A DNA stretch of 64,000 nucleotides from Calycina herbarum (GCA_001414485.1 LLEY01000130.1:62001-126000); one strand, 5' to 3'. Counted from the stretch's first letter, positions 12,545-23,800 are shown. Numbers and translations are program-made. The notes: generated by a model not told the origin, from the sequence alone.

Positions 12545-13100
12545 TTATTCTTATTGATTAGAAGAATAGTATTCCTTAAAAGAAGTTATTATAGAAAGAT
12601 AGTTTAGAGCTGAGATCTTAAGTGATTTTCGTCTCTTTTTAGTTATTATTTTTATCTAAAATTATTAACAGAATCATACTTGATAGAAGAACTTACTGAG
12701 ATGATTCAAAGTAGTAGTAGGAAATCAACACTAATTATTCTAGTAAATATTTTCAAATGAACCTACTATTCAAACCGAACAGGAAAATGTCAACTATTAT
12801 TTCATCATATGCCAAGTTCATAAGTGGGAGATGTTGCTGCCTGTTAAATGCCGAAGTGAAAGCGAAATTACTATCAGAGCGTTTTCTTGTGAATCTTTTT
12901 ATTTATACTGTCACAATTGGACTCGCTTATTCACCTACTGCCTAACAAGACCCTCCACGATGACCTCGATCTCTCTTTCTGTCATCTCAAACTACCAAAC
13001 CTTCACTAAAACTTCTCCTCCACCCATTCTACCTCGACCCTTCCTCTGGCATATTGAGCATATCCCTGCGATTACCTTCTCAAGCGAAAACCCCCTCAAC
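12545..13100. other. Intergenic, upstream of the F-box-like gene
   Basis: AT-rich to about 12800, then rising GC. The last 150 bases are pyrimidine-rich and probably form the promoter and 5' untranslated region of the next gene; CAAC precedes the ATG at 13101. An ATG at 12961 in the same frame is also open and could extend the N-terminus. Confidence 0.4.
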
Positions 13101-14795
13101 ATGTCGTCTACGGACTCTCAAATTGCCGACCCCTCCTCCCCTCCAACATATACAAACCCACATAAACCATTATCAATCGGAGCATATTTGCTGGGAATGC
13201 CTACTTCGGTTTTGATGTAGATTGCAGAAGCAACGATGGAGATCCCAGACTGTCCCGAGAGTTTCATGATGACCTGTAAGGAGATTCGGCAGGTTTGCAT
13301 CAGAAAGGACATGCTGAAGGAGCACAACTGGCTGCGACGAAGCTATCGAGACTTTCAATACCACAATCGAGTCCGACATCGATCTCTAGGTAGCTGGGAG
13401 CTCAAGCTCCAGAACCAATCGCCATCCACTGAGAACCCAATGTCGAAGATGGCACTTGCTAAGGCCAAAGAGGGATTTCTTGTCTCGCGGGACCGATATC
13501 TATGCTCCACACCATTGCACCTACTCTTCCAAATTTCTGAACAACCCTTGATCGCAGCATACATTGTCACGGCGGATTTGACAACGAACTCTAGTGGAAA
13601 TACAAAAGAGGCTCGCGAAGAGCACGTTAATCAATTCAGGAAGTCAAAAGCCTTGGAACGTCTTCTTAAGAAGTCTCCGTACTTGAAGGCTCTCAACGCG
13701 CACCCAAGAGACGTCCTCCATTACATGTTCTCAATGTTCATTAACTACACAGACACAACGATGGCTTCTGCGTTGCTCCTCACTTTGCTCCCAAACGCTG
13801 TGAAGATTTCGCTTCCATATACGGAGAGTGGGGCTTTCCCTAGTGCCAGCTTTCCCCCATTTCAACTGAAATCTCTCCTCGACCTCCTCGCCATCAAGGC
13901 AAACGCTTCTCCAGCTTCCACCGCTAGCCTTGCCCACCTCACCACGATCCGACCAAGCAACATTGAATGGTGCCCGCAGTTGCTCTCAAGCTACGAGCAA
14001 TATTTGTCGATCACCAGCGTTCGAAACTGGACAGCATACAACACACGTCCAGACTATGCGAATCAATTCCTCGACGGACCGTTGAACCCGAACTTCTGCA
14101 GCAACATTGAGAACTTCGAGCTTGGCCACTCTGGAATTGACAATGAGATTTTGGGGAAATTGTTCTCCAAAATGCCTCGTCTTCGTGCATTCACATGGAT
14201 TTTCGCTGGTGATGTAGCGGTAGTGGATTGCGAGAATATGATGTCGGCTATTGGACAAGGAGCGGGTGATAAGTTGGAGGAATTGACATTTATGTTCAAG
14301 CCGACGCAACGTGTTATTCCAAGAAGGGAGGTCAGATCTATGAAGATGTTTACCAAACTCAAATTCTTCAAAACCGACGTACGAGCCTTTTTAGGGGATT
14401 TGGATGATGACTTGAACAACAAAGTGCCCAGGTATATCACAGCAACACCAGTCCTGAGCCAGATCCTCCCCTCTACCATCGAAAACATCACTCTTCTCGT
14501 CGAAAGACCTCACCATTTTGTAAGCGACATGCTCACCTTTTTGTCGGAGATGAATACCCCTCAGCCTACAACACTCCCGAATATCAAGGGGATTTTGGTT
14601 TGCAACATTGGTTCGTTGAAGCTTTCGTCCAGGGATTGTCCACATCATAAGGAGCAGGAGAATATCCCAGATTTAGTAGGGATGAGCGAGGAGAAAAAGG
14701 CGGATGTTAGGCGGTTGTATGCGTTGAAGAAGACGATTGTTGTTCATCAGTATCGGAAGCCCGTTCCAACTGTGCCTAGATTAATTAGAAGCTAG
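13101..14795 (+). CDS. F-box/LRR-like protein, in-frame TAG near the N-terminus
   Basis: The main frame runs from ATG 13236 to TAG 14793-14795 (519 residues). The same frame is open upstream from ATG 13101, but TAG at 13218-13220 interrupts it. The interrupted stretch reads LLGMPTSVLM-stop-IAEATMEIPDCP, which looks like an F-box-style start (LPxEVLxxIA), so the stop probably replaces Gln or Trp. The rest is an intronless, Leu-rich protein in the style of fungal F-box-associated proteins (TCKEIRQVC, about residues 14-22; LEELTFMF and MKMFTKLKFFKTDVRAF in the second half). Translation may start at 13236, giving a shortened protein, or the gene may be newly inactivated. No signal peptide or membrane segment is seen. 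Confidence 0.65.
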
Positions 14796-15153
14796 ACTTG
14801 AAGAATTGGGACGCTGGATTTGATTTGGTATGCTTTTGGTTGGGTGAGAGCGTACTTTCAGAGGAAACAGTTCATATGGTAATTATTGAAGAAATGGAAA
14901 TGATCGTGTAACTTGTTGAACGAATTAAGACTATCTGAAGCTCTATTGTGTAACCTGAGATAGGAACTCCGCCAATGACAGACACACACGCCACTTACCC
15001 CGCAATCCTGCCATACCTGTCCGTCCTGTATAAAGTATTAATTACTCAATCTCTTTCCCTCTTTCATCCACTTCCTCCCCCATCGAATGTATCACCTTTT
15101 CTTTACCTCATTGTGACTAACTTACTACGTTAGTATCGCATCCCACTGCCACC
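14796..15153. promoter_or_regulatory. Intergenic promoter of the zinc-finger gene
   Basis: A 358 bp gap. The downstream half is strongly CT-rich (15040-15100), as in many fungal core promoters. TATAAAG occurs at about 15029-15035, some 120 bp before the ATG at 15154. No other element is seen. Confidence 0.4.
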
Positions 15154-16326
15154 ATGCCTTCTCTGATCCAACACCAAAAATCCACCAAGCACTGCCCCTG
15201 CCCCCGCTGCGATCCTTCTGACAGCTATGAGGCGCTCCTCGAAGCCCGCCTACCCCCCATCGACAAATACTCCTGTCCCAAATGCAGGCGGCGCTTCGCA
15301 CAGAAACCATCCCTCGAGGCCCACCAGCGAGAGAGCCTGCATGCCTACTGCTACGACTGCGGCATCCTCTCTCCTACGAGACTGCTACACGCACTACACA
15401 TGCAATCGCACGTCCCTGTCCCAGTGATGACGATGCCATCTTCCGCGACACAATTCCGGTGCTGCGACTGCGAGCGCGATTTCCGAAATGAAGGGGCACT
15501 CGCAGATCATCTTCGTTGTAGCCAGGTACACGGACCGGGGAAGGGAGGCAACAGGAAGAAGAAGAAACAAAAGGGAACGTGTAAGAAATGCAAAATGACT
15601 TTCAAGAATCGGGGTGCGCTAGAACAGCATCTGACGTCGGTGCGACATAAACCGCTGAGCAATATCAAGTGTGTAGCCGACGCGGAGTGCGAAAAGCAGT
15701 TCAATTGCCCGTCGGCGCAGTTGCACCATTTGGAGGCTGGGAGATGTATGTCAGGGATGACGAAGACGAAATTGAATGCAGCCATTGCCGCGAATGATAC
15801 AGAACGGATCATAACATCGGGAGGAGTCACGGCACAGTGGCTGCTAGAGGACAACCCGTCTGCGACGTCGACATCGCAGATTCGGAGTCCGATACTCACC
15901 CCAACCTCGACTGAATTCCTCGACTCCTATCCACCCTCCGCGATCCTCACACCCACATCCACTCTCTCAACTAGCACGAACTTCCACTCCATACTCACCC
16001 TCCGGCCTCGCACTCGGAGTAGCTATCAAACATTCCCCCTCTTCGAGCCCAACGCACTTCAGCAACATCTGTCGTCAAGCGTCCACGCTGAGGGATCAAT
16101 GCCCTTGCCCTTACTCGATGAGATATCATTCCATTGCCCCAGTGCCTTGATAGGCGAAGGGAGTGAGAAGAAGGCTGCTAGGCAATTCTCGACTGTGAGT
16201 GGGCTGGCACAGCATCTGGAGAGTGGTGCTTGTGATGGAGGGAAGGTAACTTTTAGACGCATGGTAGAGTATGTGCAGGAGGAGATGAAGGGTATGGGCT
16301 TTGGCGAGCTGAAATTGTTAAGCTAG
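15154..16326 (+). CDS. C2H2-type zinc-finger protein
   Basis: A single exon of 390 residues. Cys/His pairs form several fingers: YSCPKCRRRF..SLEAHQRESLH (about 39-64), CYDCG..HALHMQSH (about 66-85), FRCCDCERDF..ALADHLRCSQVH (about 100-126), GTCKKCKMTF..ALEQHLTSVRH (about 140-165), then a degenerate finger around the CVADAECEKQF region. After a Ser/Thr/Pro-rich linker (about 230-295) a second cluster has NALQQHLSSSVH and SGLAQHLESGAC, where some ligands are lost. The spacing C-x2-C-x12-H-x5-H is that of fungal zinc fingers with a long H-H gap, often RNA- or DNA-binding. Specific target and role are unknown. A basic KKKKQK run (about 133-138) could serve in nuclear localisation. Confidence 0.85.
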   Translation: MPSLIQHQKSTKHCPCPRCDPSDSYEALLEARLPPIDKYSCPKCRRRFAQKPSLEAHQRESLHAYCYDCGILSPTRLLHALHMQSHVPVPVMTMPSSATQFRCCDCERDFRNEGALADHLRCSQVHGPGKGGNRKKKKQKGTCKKCKMTFKNRGALEQHLTSVRHKPLSNIKCVADAECEKQFNCPSAQLHHLEAGRCMSGMTKTKLNAAIAANDTERIITSGGVTAQWLLEDNPSATSTSQIRSPILTPTSTEFLDSYPPSAILTPTSTLSTSTNFHSILTLRPRTRSSYQTFPLFEPNALQQHLSSSVHAEGSMPLPLLDEISFHCPSALIGEGSEKKAARQFSTVSGLAQHLESGACDGGKVTFRRMVEYVQEEMKGMGFGELKLLS

Positions 16327-17967
16327 AGATTAGTATTTGTATGGGTCCACCGTATTCGTTGGGAGGTGATGAGGTATTTCGGTGTTTGTTTTTGCTTACG
16401 TACCGCTGCTTCTACATATATTCTAGCTTAGGACTCTTTTATGTTTGTGAATTAACTATATACTATAATGTTCTAGGTTTGAAGGCTATAATAGTACTAT
16501 ATAATATTTTAGTCCCGCTTAGAGAAACCTAATTACTTTCTATACTATTTGAATTCTCTTATAATAAGCTAATTACCGATGCTGTGAGATATAATTATAG
16601 TCGTATTGGCCGATTATACAAGACGAGTGAAATACGGAGGGAATTCCTGCGTTCTTCTATTCAAGGAAAACGCCCCTTTTGCCTCCCGTTATCACGTTGT
16701 TCCTGTTGAGATTGGGCTATGCTTGAAGAGTTGGCAAACTGATTGCACTTTTCTAAAAAACTGCTAAGAAGACACTTTGTTTCTCTCCAAAGGATTCTGC
16801 TTATACTCTGTACCGTTCGAACCCACAAGATAAGCGAACTTGGGGGCTAACTGAAATCCTTCATATGCAAACAAGCCTTGATCATGCATGCGCCACCAGA
16901 TTTAAATAATCTAGTTGATGTTGGTAATAGTTCATGTTTAATTACCTCGTAATTGGTTGGATCTTACTGGCTCTTCGTAAAAGCTCACTTCAGCCGTAGG
17001 TAAATTCCTTAAATTCGGGGGCTCGGCTCGCTTAATTTCAGCCCTCGGTACCTTCTGAAAATGGAAGACTTTTGTAGTTCATTGTGAACTTTCGAAGGTT
17101 GAGGATTGAACATATCGACAGCAGTTATCATGCTAATCTGAATACACCTGGCAACGCTGGAACATGTGACTTTGTCCAAATTTAGATTTTGTTGCATATC
17201 GCAATCTTTCTAAGTAGTAGAACCACTCAAAATTGGATGAGTCTCGTGACGCTATCAGTCTAGCATGTGACATTTGGTTAAGTCGTGTACTACTCAAAAA
17301 CAAAAAATAAAGCGTGCATAGGAAGCAAAAACATATAAAAATGATACGTCTCGGGGCATCATTATAACACTAGCAAAGTGCCTTCAGGTGGTTGTTACCC
17401 CTGCCGTGATAGGGTCTACATATGATACCAAGTGATGAGAAGTATCAGGAACTAAGACTTTTTAAGTGATGTTTGATGAGTGCGAAAGGACCTTTAACAT
17501 GTCGTCGATTCATTGTTTGACTGGGGTTACGAATAATCAGAGTAGTATAATCTTTTTTCATGAAGTTGAGGGATAATAGAGAGTGTATAATACGTTGAGA
17601 AATGAAGGTTTATTTTATTTGTGATTTATTACCAATTGTTTGGAACTATTGTGAACTTGGGAGAATATCAAGCTATCTTAAATCTCGAACTCTATTGGCA
17701 AAGCCTCCTAAGAAATTCGACTATTCTCTATTTATACCTAGCTAAGTTTCCTTTCTTTTTGGTAAAGTAGTTCTCGACAATTACTACCTATATATTGATA
17801 ATTGTTATGCAAGAGCGAAAATAATTCAGGTTCTAACCCCAAAGTGATGAAACACTCGGGGACATCAACGGCTCTCTCGAAGCTTTCTTTCGGTGAAAGG
17901 TTAGCTATTTAAATTATTCGAGCGTTAAAACTCGGATCCAAATACCCGGGTAGCATAGGAAAATATA
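16327..17967. other. Intergenic, no gene seen
   Basis: About 1.6 kb, AT-rich around 16400-16580 and otherwise ordinary. No frame shows family resemblance. A GTTCGAACCC string near 16817 resembles a tRNA T-loop but lacks the arms around it. Confidence 0.5.
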
Positions 17968-18360
17968 CTAGAAATTAGCGTGAGATGGAGTTGACACATC
18001 GCCAGACAAATAATAAGGCTTCATCATCGTGCTTCTGAACACAAATGCTTGCAAAACTACTTGCAGCACGATTTGAAATAATGAGCAAGCGATGGTCTCG
18101 CTAAATCGGAGCATTTGATCATCAACAATACTTGGCTGACATTTTGCGTATCGGTCCCGGCGGGTTTGTTTTTTGGCAAGACGTTGGAAAGAAGTTTGTG
18201 TATTAATTTTAGGAACTAGAACTTGGCCGGAAAGAGTTGTTATTTCCTCCCAGGGTTCCTCCCCAGGGTGAGAGACATCCACACGGGTCGGTACCTCGGA
18301 TCGAAGCGAATGACGATCTTGGTGGGTACAGCCCTCATGCCCACAATACTTACATTGCAA
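17968..18360 (-). CDS. Hypothetical small protein, doubtful
   Basis: A 130-codon frame whose first half looks coding: CKYCGHEGCTHQDRH (residues 3-17) has a compact C-x2-C-x4-C-x4-H zinc-binding pattern, followed by EEPWEEITTLSGQVLVP. The second half (after about residue 80) looks random and may be intronic, since a possible donor follows YAKCQPS. It could be a gene remnant at the edge of the repeat block or an incomplete exon. No neighbour helps to assign a role. Confidence 0.28.
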   Translation of the reverse strand: MQCKYCGHEGCTHQDRHSLRSEVPTRVDVSHPGEEPWEEITTLSGQVLVPKINTQTSFQRLAKKQTRRDRYAKCQPSIVDDQMLRFSETIACSLFQIVLQVVLQAFVFRSTMMKPYYLSGDVSTPSHANF

Positions 18361-18941
18361 TTCTAATCATCACGCTTTAGGTATAAAGGCCAACAGTGAG
18401 TGGACGGGCTGACGTCATATCCAGCTTAGTTATGCCTGGGTTAAGTTACCCGGCTCCGGACCTGCAATTGCCCAGGCCCTGCTCCGGATGCTCACGTGAA
18501 ATTTTGCCTGAGACAAGTCGATGTCGGCAGGAGGGTGGGCGAAACAGCCACATAATCATCACAGTGTATTTTATTTACTGTGGCTGTGCGAAGTCTTGGC
18601 TAGCGGGCCGACCTTAGCCCCGCAGCCTTGCGATCCAACTCAGCGCTGGCTATGCCTTCAGTCAACCAACTTACCTCTTGCAGAATTTGTCACCTTACAA
18701 GGGTATTGCCAGGATCGGCCATCCTACTATAGTGGTATATCCGTAATCTTCTACGTAAGTTATTAAGTGAAGAACTTTATTATCTCCTGTTAATAAACGT
18801 TCTTAATAGAAGCTTCTAGAAAATACTAGATATATTCGGTAGTAATATTCTATTATATATAAATATCAGCTCCTCTAGAACCCTCTTTAACAAAGTTATA
18901 AAAATAAAAATATATATAATATATTTCATAACTATGAATTA
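18361..18941. other. Gap between the doubtful ORF and the HET/ANK pseudogene, holding an inverted-repeat arm
   Basis: 18577-18720 is related in inverted orientation to 41257-41395 (shared blocks: CTGTGGCTGTGC, AGTCTTGGC, GGGCCGACCT, GCAGCCTT, ATCCAACTC and CACCT(T/C)ACAAGGGTAT). From about 18760 composition changes abruptly to RIP-type TA richness. Confidence 0.55.
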
Positions 18942-19398
18942 TTAGGATTTCTTAGCGCCTTTCTCGAGCAGCAGCTTTATAACCGCCTCGTGTCTATTCT
19001 ACGTAGCCTACTATAACAGCGTCTAACTAGAACTATTCTTAGTCTCGGGCTTAGCGCCTTTCTCGAGTAACAGCTTTACGACTACCTTATATCTAGTATT
19101 TATTACGTACTTAAGCACTTTAATAGTAAGTTTATCTAAGTTCTCTAAAAACTCTAGTAATATCTAGTTAAAGAAACAGCGAGTATTTAACTTATTAAAG
19201 TTAAGTAAGAATAAAATAGTATTAAAAATAATATCTTAAAGGTTTTTTCTATAGTCTACTTTTAGAAGATTAATATTATATATATCTAAAGATATACCTA
19301 GTAAGGTATAAATTTTATCTTAGAGGTTACTCGCTTCGCTATTATAGAATTTATCTAGTATTATATAAAGATCCCGCTTTTCAGTCTACTAAGAGCTA
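18942..19398 (-). pseudogene. HET/ankyrin gene, C-terminal part
   Basis: Read 19398 to 18942 this is the second half of a heterokaryon-incompatibility (HET) domain protein, continued from 40174-40790. The frame gives TEKRDLYIILDKFYNSEASN, then DKIYTLLGIS (family form PRDKIYALLGIS), both typical of the region after the HET core. Ankyrin repeats follow: VVVKLLLEKGAKPETKN and AVIKLLLEKGAKKS, ending at TAA 18942-18944. Several TAG/TAA codons interrupt the frame and fit RIP of CAG, CAA and TGG. HET proteins trigger cell death after fusion of incompatible hyphae; ankyrin repeats are a common C-terminal sensor. The retroelement nest at 19399-40168 splits the gene, and the frame is continuous across its AGCTA duplication. 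Confidence 0.8.
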
Positions 19399-19774
19399 TG
19401 TTACGAATCACGTTTTACGTAATAAGTAGTCTAGACAGCGCTCTAATAGAATAAGATACAACGTCTAAGAAATAGAAGGTAATATAAGAGGGAATCTATA
19501 ATATAGAAGAATATTTAGGAATTCTAGGATCTCACTGTTGGAAGTTAGTTGTAATCACGTGACCAGGAAAGGGTAAGCGACATAGCCGACAAGTCGACTA
19601 TGTCGGCTATAGTTGAACAGATCGACTATAGCAGCTAAGGGATATAAAGGCTCTATATAGAACTAGTACGTCTGCTATTAGATAGGAGCTTCGTACTTAA
19701 CTTTAGTTATTAATCTTATTATCTTATTTAATATCTTTGATATAAGTAACGAGTTTACTCCTAAGTAAACAATC
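19399..19774 (+). repeat. LTR-B 5' LTR, first part
   Basis: Starts TGTTACGAATCACGTTTTACG. It matches 39713-40088 and is broken at CAATC (19770-19774) by insertion of element 2; the remaining 80 bp are at 27052-27131. This copy is less mutated than the 3' LTR (it keeps, for example, GACATAGCCGACAAGTCGAC). Confidence 0.88.
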
Positions 19775-20208
19775 TATAACGAAACTCAAACGAACTAAAC
19801 AAAGATGACTAAGTCTTAAAGGTTGGTATATAGGTAAGAAGTATAGATACGCCGGGTTGTTTACTTAGAAGTAAACTCGTTACTTATATTAAAGATATTA
19901 AATAAGATAATAAGATTAATAACTAAAGTTAAGTACGAAGCTCCTATCTAGATAGTAGACGTACTAGTATATATAGAACCTTTATCCCTCGTACTAGCTT
20001 ACTAGCTTGGTCGCTCCGTCGCTGCTAGACTGCTAGACCTGTCGCCCCGTCTAGCAAACTCTCGTTACGTGATTATAACTAAAAGAAATCCCTAGATTGC
20101 TTAGCTAACTTAACCGATCCTTTCTACTATAAGAGTGTTCCGATAGTACTTAACTTATTAGAACGCTGTCTAGTCTTCACTTATTATATATATATATAAT
20201 TTATAACA
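19775..20208 (-). repeat. LTR-A, 3' LTR of element 2
   Basis: 434 bp, the heavily RIP-mutated partner of 26613-27046. At its inner end the CACGTG motifs of the other copies have become TATATATA. Its outer end directly abuts the homologous half of LTR-B in opposite orientation, giving a roughly 200 bp imperfect inverted repeat around 19775. Confidence 0.88.
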
Positions 20209-20298
20209 CTATCCCCTTCTTAGCTTAGCGTGTCCCTATACTTAAGTACGACCTAAGAAATATTATTAGAAGGCTAGCAGCCTTTCTTTCTTTTTAAT

Positions 20299-20871
20299 AT
20301 AAATACCTCTCGTTTCTTATAACGAACTAACTATAAAGCTCTTAATAGAGTAATTAATTTATCTAGTAAGAAAATAGCTCTATATACCTATTATAAAAAC
20401 GCTAATAAGGAACACGAGTGTTTTAGTCTTAGAGACTAAAAGTTATTATAGTATAGTTGTTATACTACTATAAACAAGTCTTATAATGTTTACGTTGTTA
20501 ATCGAATACCTATAGCAAACGAGTAGGAGAGCGTCGACTCCTAGATCGAGCAGCTAGATAATAAGGAGGAGAAGAGCTATATAGTTATAGCCGAGGCTAT
20601 AGCTTATATCTGTTAGTTAAAGAAGTAAAAACGTTAACTCTATAAGAAGCGTTAAAGGATGATAGCTGCTAGTCTTAACTCGCTTAACGAGTTAGATACT
20701 ACTAAAGATTTAGAAAGAAAGAGAAAAGAGAAGGAGGAAGAAAAGAAGCGGATAGAAGAAGAGGCTGCTAAGCTAGCCGCCCTTCCTATGCCCGACGTTT
20801 CCGACCCTGCCCTCGCTCTAGGCCTCGACCTAGCCTTTCTTACGTCCTTTCCTACTAACTACGTGATATAG
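20299..20871 (+). pseudogene. Antisense retroelement gene, copy in element 2
   Basis: The plus strand, antisense to this element's gag-pol, holds a 573 nt frame ending ATATAG at 20871. Its first codon is ATA (20299-20301), presumably a RIP-altered ATG; interior stops are only TAG and TAA. The last 70 codons are open from ATG 20659. Visible are a Cys-containing segment (SSKKIA..KNANKEHECF), a linker, and a charged coiled coil with SLNELDTTKDLERKRKEKEE then EEEAAKLAALPMPDVSDPAL and a C-terminus SFPTNYVI. The same architecture occurs at 38133-38705 and in the host element. The Cys cluster plus coil resembles hypothetical proteins found near gypsy elements in many ascomycetes. Function is unknown. 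Confidence 0.7.
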
Positions 20872-23800
20872 GTAGACTTAGGTTTTAATAGTAGAACTTC
20901 TAAAGTTCTTCTAAGTACTAGCTAATGTTTTTTCTAGGTTTCTAAGTATTTTCTAAATATAAGTAATCTAACTATTTTATTAAATATCTAACCTATCTTC
21001 TAATAAGTCTATAGTTAAGAATCCTCTTAACTTTATACTTAGTATTTAGGTTTACTAGTTAAATTTCTATAAGTAGGGCTAGTAGTACTCCTGATAGTGC
21101 TAGTTCGAGTAGGGATATATAGAATACTAGGTAGATGTTTATTATCTTTAGTAGTATTAATTTATAATTTAAAGGTCTTTTAATATATTTGATTTTAAAC
21201 GGTTTAAGTTTTTTATAATCTAGTTTATTACTTAGTCTTTTTATGTTAATATTCTTTTATACTAAGTAGACTTTATCCTCCTCTTTTAGTATTAGCTCCT
21301 AACTACGTCGTTTATTATAGTAGTATATATTTCTTTCTACTATAAATTATAGGTCTTTTATAAGTTTCTTATATAAACTCTTAATTTTTAAGACCTAAAT
21401 ATAAGTAAGTTAGTTATTAATAGTTATAGATAGTAGTTCTTAATATATTATTAATTTATATCTAAAATTAGTATAGAATAGTATAATAAGTGTTATTTCT
21501 ATTACTAAACTATTATAAGTAAACTATACTAAGGGTAGTAGTTCTACCTAGTTATCTTACTAGTAGTTTATATAATAACGAAGGTATGTTTTAACTACTT
21601 AATTTATCTATTCGTTTCCTTTATTTATTTAAGAGTAGAAAGCTATAGAGAGCTTTCTTTTCATACCTAATTGTTTTATAAGAGCGATCTAAAATTTTAA
21701 AGTAAAGAGCTTATCTCTATCTAAGAGTATCTCTTCTAATAGTCTATATCTTAAGACTACTTCTCTAAGGAATATAAATACTAATTCCTTAGCTATACTT
21801 AACTCTATATATACTATAAGAATTATATACTTTATAAGTTATTCTATAATAACTAGGATTATATTATATTTAACTCCTATTATTAGGTCTTTAGATTTTA
21901 GTAGTTTAATAATAAAATCTATAAATATTAATTTCTAAGGTATCTATAGTATTAGAGTAGTGTTTATCTATCTATAAGAAGCATAGTAGGAAGCCTTATT
22001 CTTAGTATAGGTATTATATTCTACTATTACTTCCTTAACTATTATAGATAACCGATTAATATAGTAGTATTATCTTATCCTCTAGAGGGTTCTACGAATT
22101 CCTTAGTATCTATAAGCAGGTATAGTATAGTATTCCTATATAAATTCCTTAGTATATAAGCTAGGAACCTATAATTTCCCTTTCACATACTAGTTATAAC
22201 CTTTATATATTTTCTAAATTTTATCTATCTAGATGTTATTCGTTACTACTATCTTATATATAGTAGGTACTAAGTCTCTATTCTTAAGAGTTTTTAAGAT
22301 CGTAATCTTCTTATACTCCTTATTTCCCTTGTATCTAGGTTTCTAGCTAAGAGTATTAGCTCGAGTATTTAACGTTCCTTTTATATATTAAATAATAATA
22401 TTAAATCCTTCTAATATCTCTAACTATCTAGCTAATCGTCTTATTATAAGTTCTTTAGTTGTTATAAACGTTTTAAGGTTCTTGTAGTCGGATAAAACTA
22501 TAACTAGGTATTTTACTAACTATAAATAAATTCTCTAGTATTCTAAAGCTAATACTATAGTAAGCAGTTCCTTATCGAAGATGCTATAGTTTTGTTATAC
22601 TAGGTTAAATGTTTTTAAATAATATATAATAAGTATAAGTTTTCTTTTATTATTTAGTTATAAGTAAATTACACCTACTACTATATCTAAGGCGTCTATT
22701 TTAATTATACTAGGTTTATTTATATTAAAATTATATAAAATAGGTTCTTCTATAAACCTTACTTTAATTTTCTAAAAAGCATTCTCTATCTATTTATTTT
22801 ATATAAACCTAATAGCTTTTTTAACTAGTACTAACATTAGTTTAGTAATCTTTATATAGTCTTATATAAATAGATAGTAAAAGTTTATAAATCTAAGGAA
22901 AGACTATATATCCTTTATATTCTCTAGTAATTTCTAGTTTAAGATGTCTTAGATCTTTACTAGATCTATTTCTATTTTTCCTAAGCTAAATACCTATCTT
23001 AGGAAAAGTGTCTAAGTTACTCTAAACTCGTATTTTAAGAGTTTTAATCGAGAGTTTACTTTTATAAGTTATTATAAAACTTCTTTAATATATTCCTTAT
23101 ATTCCTCTTCTTTTTCTAAGAAAATTAGGATATTATCTAGGTAATAAATTACTATTACTCTTAAAAGATCCCTTAAAATATTATTATTTTATCTCTAATA
23201 TATAGCTAGTATATTATAGAGTCTAAATAGTATAACTATATATTTATAAAGGCTTAATAGTAAGGTAAATACTATCTTCTATTTATCTTTAACTTTTATT
23301 TATATAAGTCTATAGACGTTTTATTAATCTAGTTTTATAAATCGTACTACCTTACCTAACTTATCCTATAAGTATTAGCTAGGTAGTAGTAGATAAGCGT
23401 CCTTAACTGTAGTATAATTTACTTCTTAATAATTAATATATACTCTCCTATCTAGGTCGTCTTTCTTCTTAATAATAAGTATATTTAAGGTAATTAGTAA
23501 CTTAGATCTCCTAATATATCCCTTCTTAATATCTTCCTTTATATAACTTTCTATTCTCTATAGGCTTTTCTAGTTATATAACTGAAGCTTCTACTTTAAG
23601 AGATAATAACCCTCTTTTAATTTAATCTTATAATCTTATAAGTAATGTTCTAATAAGGCTCGTAAGTCTTCTAGGTTTTTAAACAAAGCTTTAAATTCTC
23701 TATACTATATAGGTATTTCGTTATTAGCTTTCTTACTAATCTATAGAAGACCTTAGGCAAGGTGTTCTAGCGTTTTAGAAGAGGTAGCGCTAACCTTGTT

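Noticed and set aside
20659..20871. Stand-alone host gene encoding a Lys/Glu-rich coil
   Set aside because: The same frame is found in two other retroelements at the same place, so it belongs to the element.
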